This document shows, piece after piece, positions 49,301 to 58,016 of a stretch of 59,942 nucleotides of DNA. The stretch is from DATCHW01 sp036508135 (lineage in GTDB: Bacteria; Bacteroidota; Ignavibacteria; Tepidaquicellales; Tepidaquicellaceae), in the NCBI GenBank assembly GCA_036508135.1, contig DATCHW010000026.1:1-59942 (forward strand), in the 5' to 3' direction. The notes under the pieces were generated by a model. The model worked only from the letters and a program-made list of their open reading frames with translations. It ran no database searches and was not told the DNA's origin. The position numbers and the translations under genes were made by a program. How positions within the stretch are numbered: position 1 is the first letter of the stretch; each line of letters begins with the position of its first letter.

Positions 49301-51269
49301 TCATACTGAATACTAAAGGCAGCTTTGAACCGTTCGTAAGAATCGAAGGATCATCCAATACGTTTTCCCATTTTGTATCCCCGGAATGCCCGATATAATT
49401 TATCAGCAGACTTCCGCGATTAATTGAATTCTTTGTTGAATCTCTTAAGTTAAAAGTTCCATAACCGGCAGAATCATTTTTATATATTTTAACCGGCAGC
49501 GAAGAGATAGGACGCGGGTTTATAAATGTATTGATAAAGTATTCCGATTTTGACATAAACTCAATTTGTGAGCTTCGATCAGATCCGCTGGTAATAAAAA
49601 TAGGTTCTTTTACCCAGGTATTAATTGGTTCATTATCATAAGCAATTATTTTATTAACAGCTAACTGAGCCTCTTGAGGTGAGATAACAGGAATTCTGCC
49701 GATACTAAAATGCCAATAATATGTGAAAGAACCATCGTTTACATTACCAAAATATCCATCCGCAGCGGGGTTACCATATACAGGGACAAAGTTCTGCCAG
49801 TATTGTGAACTTGCCATATTTTTTTTGGGGTCTAAAGATCCCCTGCCGAATAAGCACAAAAATTTAATCTTAGGAGCCTGCCAGCTATTATAAATATATT
49901 TAGTATAGTTTCTTATGGCAACCGGATTTTCCATCCCGAAATTAAAAATATCATAAATATCTTCAATTTCCGTTTTTACTGACCTGAAGGAATTATGATT
50001 TGTTCTGTGTTGTCTTAACTGTTCTGCTTGTGATTCAAATAATTTATTGTAAATAATCAAATAATCGACTCCGTTTGAAGAAGATACTAAATCCGGTACC
50101 TGTCTTTGTTTGATCCTGAAAGGTTTTTTAGTTATAATTTGATTATAAATTTCATACTGACCGTTAGCTTTTCCTGAAAAAATGAGCGTATCATTCGACA
50201 CCTGGCTATTAATAATTCTGTAATTATTTTTTATATCATAGATAGAAACCGGATTAGAGCTGTTGTACCCTTTGATTTTGAATAATACAGTGTTGGTGTC
50301 CGGTAAAGTGGAAGTGAAACGAACAGAATTATTATCAAAACTAAAACTGTGAGGATACAAGATTTCGAGCATATCAAGATATATTTGTCCCGTTGTAAAA
50401 GCAGACGGGAAATACCTGATCGAATAACTATTTACTCCAGACTGGTTTAAATATGAACTCGGAAATATAACGGTAGTATCGAATCTTTTAAAGTCATCAG
50501 ATACGAGAGTATCGGGGAATGTGTTATTATTAATCTTGAGAATTATTCTGTGTTCATTATATACAGATGTATTCATATTAACGGGATAAGCAAATATCTT
50601 TAATAAACAATTCTGAGTGTTAAGCGTTTTAAGTGGGGTTGAAAAAGTGTCAGTTTGAGTATTGTTAAAATTCATTATTCTCCAATACCAACCTTCACCG
50701 AGAAATAAATCATTACTGAAGTTTCTATAATCAGACGATGACCAGGATTCCCCGAGAGAATAGACGAGATCCTTTTCAAAATGATATTTTGAATAATAAT
50801 AATCGAGTGGATAATTCGAAACTGAAGTGTATCCGTAATCAGAATATCTTAATCCGTTGCTCCCTCCCCAGCCGATCCAGTAAGCACTGGTATCTGAATA
50901 GTTATTAAAATATTCATCTTTTGTATAAGATACCTGATTATAAGAATCATAATAATTTGTAATTCCTCCATAATTCCTTTTTCCATAAAAATCGAGATAA
51001 TCACCATCGTCAAAAACACCGTCCTGCTCTCCAAAGAAATAAGCAGGTATTTGATCACCTTTATAATACACTTTTACTGTTCTCGGGTCAATGCTGCCGG
51101 TGTTAATTCCGGCATTTGTAAAATCAATCTTATTAATACGATAAATGCCGTCATCCGAGATATATAGTTTAAGATATGTCTGATTCGGAGTGATCCAATT
51201 ATAATTTTGGCTAAATGAAGTGTTTATTAAAAAAAATAGTATCGCCAATAAAAAAGTGTTTTTCAGCAT
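46359..51269 (-). CDS. C25 (gingipain/PorU-like) cysteine peptidase with ILEI-like domain and T9SS tail, copy 1
   Basis: 1636 residues with a signal peptide (MLKNTFLLAILFFLINTSFSQ). The N-terminus (YNWITPNQTYLKLYISDDGIYRI; DPRTVKVYYKGDQIP) is the PorU-like beta region. The C25 catalytic domain (about 395-760) has the catalytic His in NYIGHSGDTKWE (about 627) and Cys in FSMTCFTGRD (about 658). Further beta domains follow; residues about 1030-1160 (VRSLGMNAYEASYFIV, FLMDGGTNTGLNML, then YLLTLNASYVPSGYPLNAAT and HTWSFIGFLGA) resemble the ILEI/FAM3 domain. The C-terminus is a FlgD-like sorting domain (LTNYPNPMKGETSF ... QKLVILK). Likely roles are surface proteolysis or a PorU-type sortase. The gene is paralogous to the next one upstream (51353-56209), 83 bp away. 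Confidence 0.9.
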   Translation of the reverse strand: MLKNTFLLAILFFLINTSFSQNYNWITPNQTYLKLYISDDGIYRINKIDFTNAGINTGSIDPRTVKVYYKGDQIPAYFFGEQDGVFDDGDYLDFYGKRNYGGITNYYDSYNQVSYTKDEYFNNYSDTSAYWIGWGGSNGLRYSDYGYTSVSNYPLDYYYSKYHFEKDLVYSLGESWSSSDYRNFSNDLFLGEGWYWRIMNFNNTQTDTFSTPLKTLNTQNCLLKIFAYPVNMNTSVYNEHRIILKINNNTFPDTLVSDDFKRFDTTVIFPSSYLNQSGVNSYSIRYFPSAFTTGQIYLDMLEILYPHSFSFDNNSVRFTSTLPDTNTVLFKIKGYNSSNPVSIYDIKNNYRIINSQVSNDTLIFSGKANGQYEIYNQIITKKPFRIKQRQVPDLVSSSNGVDYLIIYNKLFESQAEQLRQHRTNHNSFRSVKTEIEDIYDIFNFGMENPVAIRNYTKYIYNSWQAPKIKFLCLFGRGSLDPKKNMASSQYWQNFVPVYGNPAADGYFGNVNDGSFTYYWHFSIGRIPVISPQEAQLAVNKIIAYDNEPINTWVKEPIFITSGSDRSSQIEFMSKSEYFINTFINPRPISSLPVKIYKNDSAGYGTFNLRDSTKNSINRGSLLINYIGHSGDTKWENVLDDPSILTNGSKLPLVFSMTCFTGRDATADLRSFGESFFFNANGGAIGFVGTTGWSFSGSGNDFNGYLIQSLAQDSVRYFGDIVKYANNVMKVDSSSFPVRNTINCYNFIGDPASKLILPTHPEFDINLSDYNISTPYPVVGENITLNVNPKNLGTFADSCKIRFRLNKFNQLYSQKDTVIYNFAYRSSVNFNFKIDTTGLFEASIVLDPDNWYPLDIKTNNSISFPIVLKNSSFIPLKPIDNSLIRYDSLIFVGLNPQINLVNNTVKVILELDTTNSFNSPLKRTFFKTNLSGVISKFYSPVPILDTNILYFWRSLVIINNDSSGWSEIKKFYYKPGIKNNTRDISSNTNRDNSKYSPSVPDYDTIVTINKKSFKQFQDNISNISLDSGNMKLSGYTGNLFVRSLGMNAYEASYFIVNNYMFLMDGGTNTGLNMLKVRKIDGKVLAFKNVMMSTSASSDSALSFLNTFDSTQYLLTLNASYVPSGYPLNAATKQKYRDFGSIYADSLPVLGWFHTWSFIGFLGAQHSQVAEQYHLYSPILGWVESISQMSPQFSFTSGSLVSNIGPAQNWKNFQWNQVIYPNSSIAFDVYGVDRNNQTVLLYTNLTNNNLVSLDTLNAYQYPNLKLVTKLNIDTLSGTQSPLFKSLTFRYQPPAELVIDSIRLITPEPIISYGDEVRVKAYYYNVGYTNAYGVVSNWYVYVNTGEKVVLKSDTLRSVLKIDSMSSSSALLTINYFPPNVRKFYGFITLYFEVKGLGQQNDYYDYNNTSFVNIAIKNGPPISKRIEVFADGVKLQGNEYVKQKPEIVIKSSGDENINFIETDSSAFKVFINNNYISLQSNIDRLANKNSKGIDKKVSKQNQSSLTFYPDLKNGENILKFIMKTSDGNSFDTVKYSVLVSNELLLKELTNYPNPMKGETSFLFTLTGATNPAGCKIKIYTVSGRLVKTIISPVNIGNNQISWDGRDNEGEYMANGVYFYQLIIEGDTKKESSIQKLVILK

Positions 51270-51352
51270 AAAACGTTTTTCAATTTAATGATCGATTTAC
51301 ATTATTAAATTTATAAATACCAATATACACCATAAATATAGTCAGTAAAAAA

Positions 51353-54300
51353 TCATTTTAATATAACCAATTTCTGAGCTGAACTTTCCTTTTTATTATC
51401 TCCTTCAATAAATAATTTGTACAGGTAAACTCCATTTGCAATATAATCACCGTCAGAATCCCTCCCATCCCATTCAATATTATTAAAACCTATAACAGCA
51501 TTAAACAGAATTTCTTTTATTAATCTTCCTGCAACAGTATAAATTTTAATTTTACTTTTCGAGGGTGGTAAGGAACCGGATAATTTAAAAACAAAACTCG
51601 TTGCCGACCTCATAGGGTTTGGATAATTTGTAAGGTCGAATATCTTTAAATCATTCTGAACAGTAAGAATATTTCTCACAGTATCTGCTTTATTACCGGA
51701 ATTATCATATGATATATATTCAAACTGATGTTCACCTTCGTTAAGTTTTGGTTTGAAAATCACGGTAGCTTGCAGATAATTATTTTTATTATATGATATG
51801 AAATCTATATCAGGATTTTTTACGCCATTGATGAAATATGGTACGTAGATATTATCCAATTTCACTTTTATATTTGATGTATCTTTAATGAACGTCTGAC
51901 TATTATCTAAAAATTTTATAATAATTTCCGGTCTCGACTGAACATAATCACCGGATTGCAATTTTGTTCCGTCATAAGTTACTTCAAGAACAGGTTTTAT
52001 AGTATCTCCTGTTATTATAAACTTTGAAACAGCATTATTATTATAAGTGTAAAACTCATTTTCGCTTTGGTTTAACTTCGATTCAAAGTAAACATAAACG
52101 GTATCTTTTTGTTTTTGCCGGTTCCTTAATCCTTCGGTTTTGAATTTTATCTGAGGAGTAAAGTATTTACCGGGATTGAGATAAATATTATTAGTATCGC
52201 TTTTTAATAATATTATTCCCGATGGAGAAGATGCTGACCAATTACATATAATAATTTTCGCAGTAGAATATCCGGCATTGTAACAATTTAATCTGAAAGT
52301 GATACTATCCCCTTCCTGAACGATTGAATCACTGCGAATAAAAGAATTGTTATCCGGTACAATTTCACAAGCAGGTTGATATTTAAAAGTCGTTGAATTT
52401 AATACAGGCGGATATTCAGAGGATACAGTATCCATAGACATTTTAGTTTTTAATATCAGACCGGGATAGATGCTTGAATTTATTGTATCAAGATTAACAA
52501 AATTACTTATAATATCCTGAGAAAGAATATGCTGAACATTATTCCTGTCCAATCCGATTACATCAAATTTTATTGTAGTGAAAGGATATAAGATATACTG
52601 ATATTCAACACTTTTCCATTCTGAAGCCGGTATAAATAAATTAGTTATGGTACCTTGCGGCTTGTAGAAAAATGTGGCGTATGTACTGATCGATTCGACC
52701 CAATTCCCTGTTGTATAAAGGTGATATTGCTCTGAAACAAGCGAATGCGAAGCTCCGAGATATCCTATAAAACTCCAGGTATTAAAATACCCCAGAGCAG
52801 GTAAACTATCACAATAGATGCTTCCGAAACTTCTAAGTTTTTGATTAGTTTGAGTATTGAACGTATTCATCTGGGTTGAGAATGAAGCATTCAAAGCCAG
52901 TAGATATTGAGTAGAATCAAATGTATTCAGGAAACTTAGAACTGAATCTGATGAATTAGCCGAAGACATTCTGAAATTACGGAAATCGAGTATACTCCCG
53001 GTAACTTTGTTCACTTTAACCATATTAAGAACCGGATTATTTCCACCATCAATAAATAGAGTTCTATCCCTTATCACAAAATATGATGCTTCAAATCCGT
53101 TTGTCCCATAAGACCTGACTTTCAATATATAAAGTAGTTTTATCAGGTTCAATCCGATAGAATCAGAAGAAATATTTTCTAATTCGTAATTGGAATATTG
53201 CGAAATTTTTTTCTTATATATTGTTACAGTTGAGTCGTCTGCTTTCGGTGATAATTCAGATTTACCAGTCAATCTGGCATTAATACCCGAATTACGGACT
53301 GTGAATCTTCTTGTTTCGGACCATCCCGAACTATCGTTATTGATAACGGAATTCATTCTCCAGAAATAAACTAAATTAGAATCAAATAAAGGTACTCTTA
53401 CTTTGTAATTAGTTATAACACCGGTAAAACCATCCTTAAATAAAGTCTGCCGGAAGTTAGAATTAAAAGTATTTATAGTATCTATCTGCATTATTAATCT
53501 TATATTATTATCGGGAAGAGTTATATTAGGATTCAATCCTGAAAACTCAACAGAATCGGAGCTAATAAGAATATTATCAACAGGTTTTAACGGAACAAAT
53601 GAAATATTTTTAAGAATAAGTGCAAAAGAAATCTGATTGTTAGATTTTAAATCTTTAGGATACCAATTATCCGGGTCTAATGTTACAATCATAGAATAGT
53701 TTCCCGTAGAATCTATACTGAAATTATATAACAGAGTATCAAAAAGTCTGAAATTATAAATCACAGTATCTTTGGTTCTGTTATTTTGATTATTCTTTAC
53801 TAACTGATATCTGACTTTACAGCTATCTGCATAAATACCAAGATTCGCAGGATATATCTTTAAAGTTATATTTTCCCTCAACGAAGGATAAGGATTGGAT
53901 AATTCATAATCCGAAAGCCGCAAATCAAACTCCGGGTTTACCGGGATTAGAAGCCGGGATGCCGGATCGCCTATCAGATTGTAACAATTAATTGTGTTTT
54001 TAACGGCAAAGGAAGAAGAATCCGCCACCATCCGGTAAATTGCTTTTTTTAATACATCTCCAAAAAATCTTAATGAATCCTGAGTAATAGCTTTTATAAT
54101 ATATCCATTTAAATCATTTCCAGATCCGGAGAAACTCCATCCGGTCGTTCCGATAAAACCGGCAGCACCTTTATTTGGTAAATAATAAAATTGCTCTCCG
54201 AAACTTCTGAAATTCGGCTCTGCATTTTTTCCTGTAAAACAGGTCATACTTAATACAATTGGCAGCTTATTACCGTTATTGAGAATGTTTGGGTCTTCAA

Positions 54301-56209
54301 TCCCATTTTCCCAGGTGTTATTTGCGGCATGCCCTATATAATTCACTATTGAACTGCCCCGATCAATTGTTTTTCTGATTGAATCTGCATAATTGAAAGT
54401 TACATAACCGGCAGAATCATTCCGATAAATTGTAGTGTAAAAAAATGTAAGAGGAGGAGGTACGATATATTGATTAATAAACATATTGGATTGAGAAGCA
54501 AATTGAATCTGTTCTGACTGAGTTGAACCGCCAGTAATAAATACGGTATTTTTAATCCATTTATCTAACGGCTGGGTTTGGAAATTAATTATTTTATTGA
54601 CAATATTAGAAGCTTCGGATGAAGTATAACAGGGAATTCTTCCTATGGAAATTTCAGGATAATATACAAAGCCATATTCGTTGAAGTTTACGAAATATCC
54701 GTCTGCCGGCGGATTCCCGTAAACAGGAATCTGATTCTGATAATAAGGTGAATTAGTATTATTTTTAGGATCTAAAGATCCCCTGCCGAATAGACAAACA
54801 AATCTTAACTTAGGAGCCTGCCAGTTTAAAGATACATATTTTATTAAATTTTTGACTGCAACAGGATTTTCCAATCCATAATTAAAGATATCATAAATAT
54901 CTTCAATTTCTACTTTTCTTGAACGCAGAGTATCATAACTTTGGTGGAAAGTCCTTAATTGTTCTGCCTGATTTTCAAATAGTTTGTTATAAACTAATAA
55001 ATAATCCGCACCATTTGATGATGCAAGCAGATCAGGAACTTGTTTCTGTTTAATTCTGAAAGGCTTTTTTACTATATAATTATTTACAATATGATAGTCA
55101 CCATTATATTTTCCTGAAAAAATCAGGGTATCCGAGGATTGCTGATGAGACGTTATTTTCACAAAATTTTTAGAATCATAGATATTCAGATCAAGCGAGG
55201 GATTGAAATATTTTACTTTAAAAATCCTTGATGATGTATCGGTAGAAGATGTATTGAAATTTATACTGTTACCCAAAAAGTCAAATTTTTTAGGATAGTA
55301 TAAAGTAAAATAATCAAAAAGCATTTTCCCTGCAAAAAGAAACGGATTTACATACGTTATACTTATTTGATTGACGGAGCCGGATTGAAGCATAGCAGCA
55401 GGAAAGGTCAACATCGTATCAATTTTATCATAATGGTTCGTAGAAATTGTATCTAACAAAATAGAATTTATCCTGATGACTAAATTATGCTCAAAAGTAT
55501 AGGTTGTACTGTATGAATTTGGATATGCGAATATTTTAAGAGAACACAACTGACCCGATGAAAAAAGAGAGGGTGTGCTGAATGTATCGGACAGGGTACT
55601 GTTTTTTGACATTTCCCTCCAGTACCATCCTTCACCCATAACTTTTTCTGTGTTGAAATTCCTGAAATCATTATTATTTAATCTCTCACCGAGTGAGTAA
55701 ACCGAATCTTTTTCAAACTGAATTTTTTCCGAAAAAAAGTTCTGAGGAAAAGGTATGATCGATTGTGTATCATAACTATTATACCTCAAACCGAAACTTC
55801 CGCCCCATCCAACCCAGTAAACATTTGTATCAGAATACAAATTAAAATATTCATCTGTAACATATGCAAGAATAGTAGTATTGTTTGCCTCCTGATATGT
55901 ATTTGTTAGTCCACCATAATTTCTTTTACCATAAAAATCGAAATAATCCGAATCATTGAATATTCCATCCTGTTCTCCGAAAAAATAAATCGGAATTTGA
56001 TTGCCTTTATTATAGAGCTTAACGGTCCGGGGGTTAATTTGTCCCGGATTTATGCCCAAATTAATAAAATCAATTTTATTTATCCTGTAAATTCCATCAT
56101 CTACGACATACATCTTAAGATATGGAGTATTAGGCGTAATCCAGTTATAGTTTTGGGCATTCGTAATATTGCTTACCAGAAATACTAATATGAGTAAGAA
56201 AAACTTCAT
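51353..56209 (-). CDS. C25 (gingipain/PorU-like) cysteine peptidase with ILEI-like domain and T9SS tail, copy 2
   Basis: 1618 residues, colinear with its neighbour throughout: signal peptide MKFFLLILVFLVSNITNAQ, the PorU-like start (YNWITPNTPYLKMYVVDDGI), catalytic His in NYIGHAANNTWE (about 626) and Cys in LSMTCFTGKN (about 656), the ILEI-like segment at about 1015-1150 (VRSYGTNGFEASYFVI, LFIDGGNNPVLNMVKV, TWSFIGYLGASHS) and the same kind of tail (LTNYPNPMRSATSF ... QKLVILK). Both catalytic residues are present in both copies, so neither looks inactive. A tandem duplication is the simplest origin. Its first ~10 codons and leader are homologous to the GT-C-like gene at 58017-59543 rather than to copy 1. 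Confidence 0.9.
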   Translation of the reverse strand: MKFFLLILVFLVSNITNAQNYNWITPNTPYLKMYVVDDGIYRINKIDFINLGINPGQINPRTVKLYNKGNQIPIYFFGEQDGIFNDSDYFDFYGKRNYGGLTNTYQEANNTTILAYVTDEYFNLYSDTNVYWVGWGGSFGLRYNSYDTQSIIPFPQNFFSEKIQFEKDSVYSLGERLNNNDFRNFNTEKVMGEGWYWREMSKNSTLSDTFSTPSLFSSGQLCSLKIFAYPNSYSTTYTFEHNLVIRINSILLDTISTNHYDKIDTMLTFPAAMLQSGSVNQISITYVNPFLFAGKMLFDYFTLYYPKKFDFLGNSINFNTSSTDTSSRIFKVKYFNPSLDLNIYDSKNFVKITSHQQSSDTLIFSGKYNGDYHIVNNYIVKKPFRIKQKQVPDLLASSNGADYLLVYNKLFENQAEQLRTFHQSYDTLRSRKVEIEDIYDIFNYGLENPVAVKNLIKYVSLNWQAPKLRFVCLFGRGSLDPKNNTNSPYYQNQIPVYGNPPADGYFVNFNEYGFVYYPEISIGRIPCYTSSEASNIVNKIINFQTQPLDKWIKNTVFITGGSTQSEQIQFASQSNMFINQYIVPPPLTFFYTTIYRNDSAGYVTFNYADSIRKTIDRGSSIVNYIGHAANNTWENGIEDPNILNNGNKLPIVLSMTCFTGKNAEPNFRSFGEQFYYLPNKGAAGFIGTTGWSFSGSGNDLNGYIIKAITQDSLRFFGDVLKKAIYRMVADSSSFAVKNTINCYNLIGDPASRLLIPVNPEFDLRLSDYELSNPYPSLRENITLKIYPANLGIYADSCKVRYQLVKNNQNNRTKDTVIYNFRLFDTLLYNFSIDSTGNYSMIVTLDPDNWYPKDLKSNNQISFALILKNISFVPLKPVDNILISSDSVEFSGLNPNITLPDNNIRLIMQIDTINTFNSNFRQTLFKDGFTGVITNYKVRVPLFDSNLVYFWRMNSVINNDSSGWSETRRFTVRNSGINARLTGKSELSPKADDSTVTIYKKKISQYSNYELENISSDSIGLNLIKLLYILKVRSYGTNGFEASYFVIRDRTLFIDGGNNPVLNMVKVNKVTGSILDFRNFRMSSANSSDSVLSFLNTFDSTQYLLALNASFSTQMNTFNTQTNQKLRSFGSIYCDSLPALGYFNTWSFIGYLGASHSLVSEQYHLYTTGNWVESISTYATFFYKPQGTITNLFIPASEWKSVEYQYILYPFTTIKFDVIGLDRNNVQHILSQDIISNFVNLDTINSSIYPGLILKTKMSMDTVSSEYPPVLNSTTFKYQPACEIVPDNNSFIRSDSIVQEGDSITFRLNCYNAGYSTAKIIICNWSASSPSGIILLKSDTNNIYLNPGKYFTPQIKFKTEGLRNRQKQKDTVYVYFESKLNQSENEFYTYNNNAVSKFIITGDTIKPVLEVTYDGTKLQSGDYVQSRPEIIIKFLDNSQTFIKDTSNIKVKLDNIYVPYFINGVKNPDIDFISYNKNNYLQATVIFKPKLNEGEHQFEYISYDNSGNKADTVRNILTVQNDLKIFDLTNYPNPMRSATSFVFKLSGSLPPSKSKIKIYTVAGRLIKEILFNAVIGFNNIEWDGRDSDGDYIANGVYLYKLFIEGDNKKESSAQKLVILK

Positions 56210-56276
56210 ATTCAGTTATCTACTTAATAAAAATTAATTTATGTTTAAATTTAATGACATTAAATATAAAAATGAG
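56207..56276 (-). pseudogene. Remnant of a wecG/tagA 3' end upstream of the C25 gene
   Basis: Read on the minus strand, this segment gives IFIFNVIKFKHKLIFIK-stop, matching the end of the WecG-like protein at 59554 (IFTFNVIKSKIKLIFTK-stop). The alignment continues without gaps through the spacer and into the next gene. It acts now as leader DNA of the C25 gene. The gap from 56210 to 56351 contains nothing else. Confidence 0.75.
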
Positions 56277-56351
56277 GCTTAAAAATTGGACTATTTTATA
56301 TGGTAGCAAAGATAATTTATTGTTTAATTTCGAATGATAAAAACTTAAACT

Positions 56352-57878
56352 TTATTGATAATTTATTTTAAAAAGTAAGCATTTACCACTTATATTATAA
56401 CCAAACTGATTCCAGGAAAAATCGTATGAATAAATCAAATCATTTAATGGAAAAGCAACATTTGAACTTAATTTAAGCCAAGGTAAGTTTTTATCAAAAT
56501 AATAATTTCCTCTAAAATCTGTTGAATCGAAAGAAAAAGTAGAATAAAATTTAATATTATATTTTTGCAAATATTTATTGATTTCTCCTGATTTAAAATA
56601 GCTTAAATATTCAAAACTATTAATTAATCCATCTCCATTTACTACTCGTCTTTCCGAAAAAAACCCGACAATTCCGGTGAAATCTATCTGGAATATATTA
56701 TCATATTCACCAACATAATTATTCAGATTTTTAGCATAATTATAAATGAATTTATGTTTATTGGTTTGTATCCGCGTGAAATAGAGAATCACAATAAACG
56801 ACAAAGAAAATATTATTAACAATGAAGCATAATATTTCGATTTTAGATTCAATAAAAAAGCTAACTGAAGCGCTGTAAGTAGTGTGGGTAAAGTTAAATA
56901 CCACTCTCTTATTGAGTTTGCATTATACATCAAATGAAGAAGAAGAAATATAAAACTCCCTATTGAATTGATAAAAATAACCATAAAAATACTTTTCTCT
57001 TTAACAGGCAACTGTTTATATTTATTAAACCAATAATAAATCTGGAAATTTAGTCCCATAAATACAAATAATAAGCGGGGTAATTTATTATATAATTGAC
57101 TATTTAAAAGGAATATATTTTTTATATTTTCTATAAGCACAATTTTGGGGAAGGTATTTTCTATAACAGCCGAAATGGTCGAGATATTTCCAAAGAAAAA
57201 ATAATTTATCGAATAATAAATTATTGCTGTTAAAACAAGGACAAATAAATTAACAATTAAACATATTTTTCTATTTTCTTTTTTACTAAGATAATAGTCT
57301 GTTGCTAAAATGAAGGGAATAACTGAATATAAATAATCGGTTCTTGTTAGAAAGATCAACGGCAAAATTAATAATTTAAGATAAAAATAATATATCCCAT
57401 ATTTATTTTCTCTTATTAAAATATATAAATAGAGAAAAAATAATAGACTCAATAAATGAGTTTCTAATCCAAAATCCCTTATAACTGTCAGTACTAGAAA
57501 AAATGGAATGAACAATATAAATTTATTTTTATAACCGTCAGTGAATCTTAATATCCTATATATTATCATTAGTGTCAATTCTAGGAATATAGAATCAATA
57601 AAAAATATGGCTCTGTAAATGACCTCGGGGGAAGGATTTGCAAATAAGTGAATAATAAATAAATAAAGACTTAAAAATAAAAAATACAGGGGATGGTATC
57701 CATTAGTAGAATTGACTCTATCAAAAGAAGAACCGAGACCCTTTGATAAATTGTCAGCTGTCTTTATATAAAAAAAAGCATCATCATGAGAGAAATCCAA
57801 TAGAAAATTAAATGGTAATAAAGATGCACAGAAAACAAGGAATAATGTAAATACTAATATTAAATAATGATGCTTCAT
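56352..57878 (-). CDS. GT-C-like multi-pass membrane glycosyltransferase, copy a
   Basis: 508 residues with 10-12 membrane helices. After the first helix comes a periplasmic loop FSHDDAFFYIKTADNLSKG with Asp32-Asp33, followed by NSTNGYHPLYFLFLSLYLF. An acidic pair in the first loop is the hallmark of GT-C enzymes, which transfer sugar from polyprenyl-phosphate carriers at the outer face of the inner membrane. The motif DDAFFYxxxA.N...G.G.SFD...NGYHPL is a recurring bacterial membrane-protein pattern, but the substrate is unknown. The C-terminal ~130 residues are soluble and periplasmic. It is nearly identical over its full length to the gene at 58017-59543. A WecG-like enzyme follows further upstream, supporting a glycan role. 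Confidence 0.82.
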   Translation of the reverse strand: MKHHYLILVFTLFLVFCASLLPFNFLLDFSHDDAFFYIKTADNLSKGLGSSFDRVNSTNGYHPLYFLFLSLYLFIIHLFANPSPEVIYRAIFFIDSIFLELTLMIIYRILRFTDGYKNKFILFIPFFLVLTVIRDFGLETHLLSLLFFLYLYILIRENKYGIYYFYLKLLILPLIFLTRTDYLYSVIPFILATDYYLSKKENRKICLIVNLFVLVLTAIIYYSINYFFFGNISTISAVIENTFPKIVLIENIKNIFLLNSQLYNKLPRLLFVFMGLNFQIYYWFNKYKQLPVKEKSIFMVIFINSIGSFIFLLLHLMYNANSIREWYLTLPTLLTALQLAFLLNLKSKYYASLLIIFSLSFIVILYFTRIQTNKHKFIYNYAKNLNNYVGEYDNIFQIDFTGIVGFFSERRVVNGDGLINSFEYLSYFKSGEINKYLQKYNIKFYSTFSFDSTDFRGNYYFDKNLPWLKLSSNVAFPLNDLIYSYDFSWNQFGYNISGKCLLFKINYQ

Positions 57879-58016
57879 TCACACTTCTAAATAGTAAAAA
57901 TTAATTCTATATTGATTATATTACTTTAGATATAATAATTATATTTTAAAATAATATTTCATATAATTATGAAAATAATTTAACAATTAAATATTAATTG
58001 AAAAGACATTTATAAA

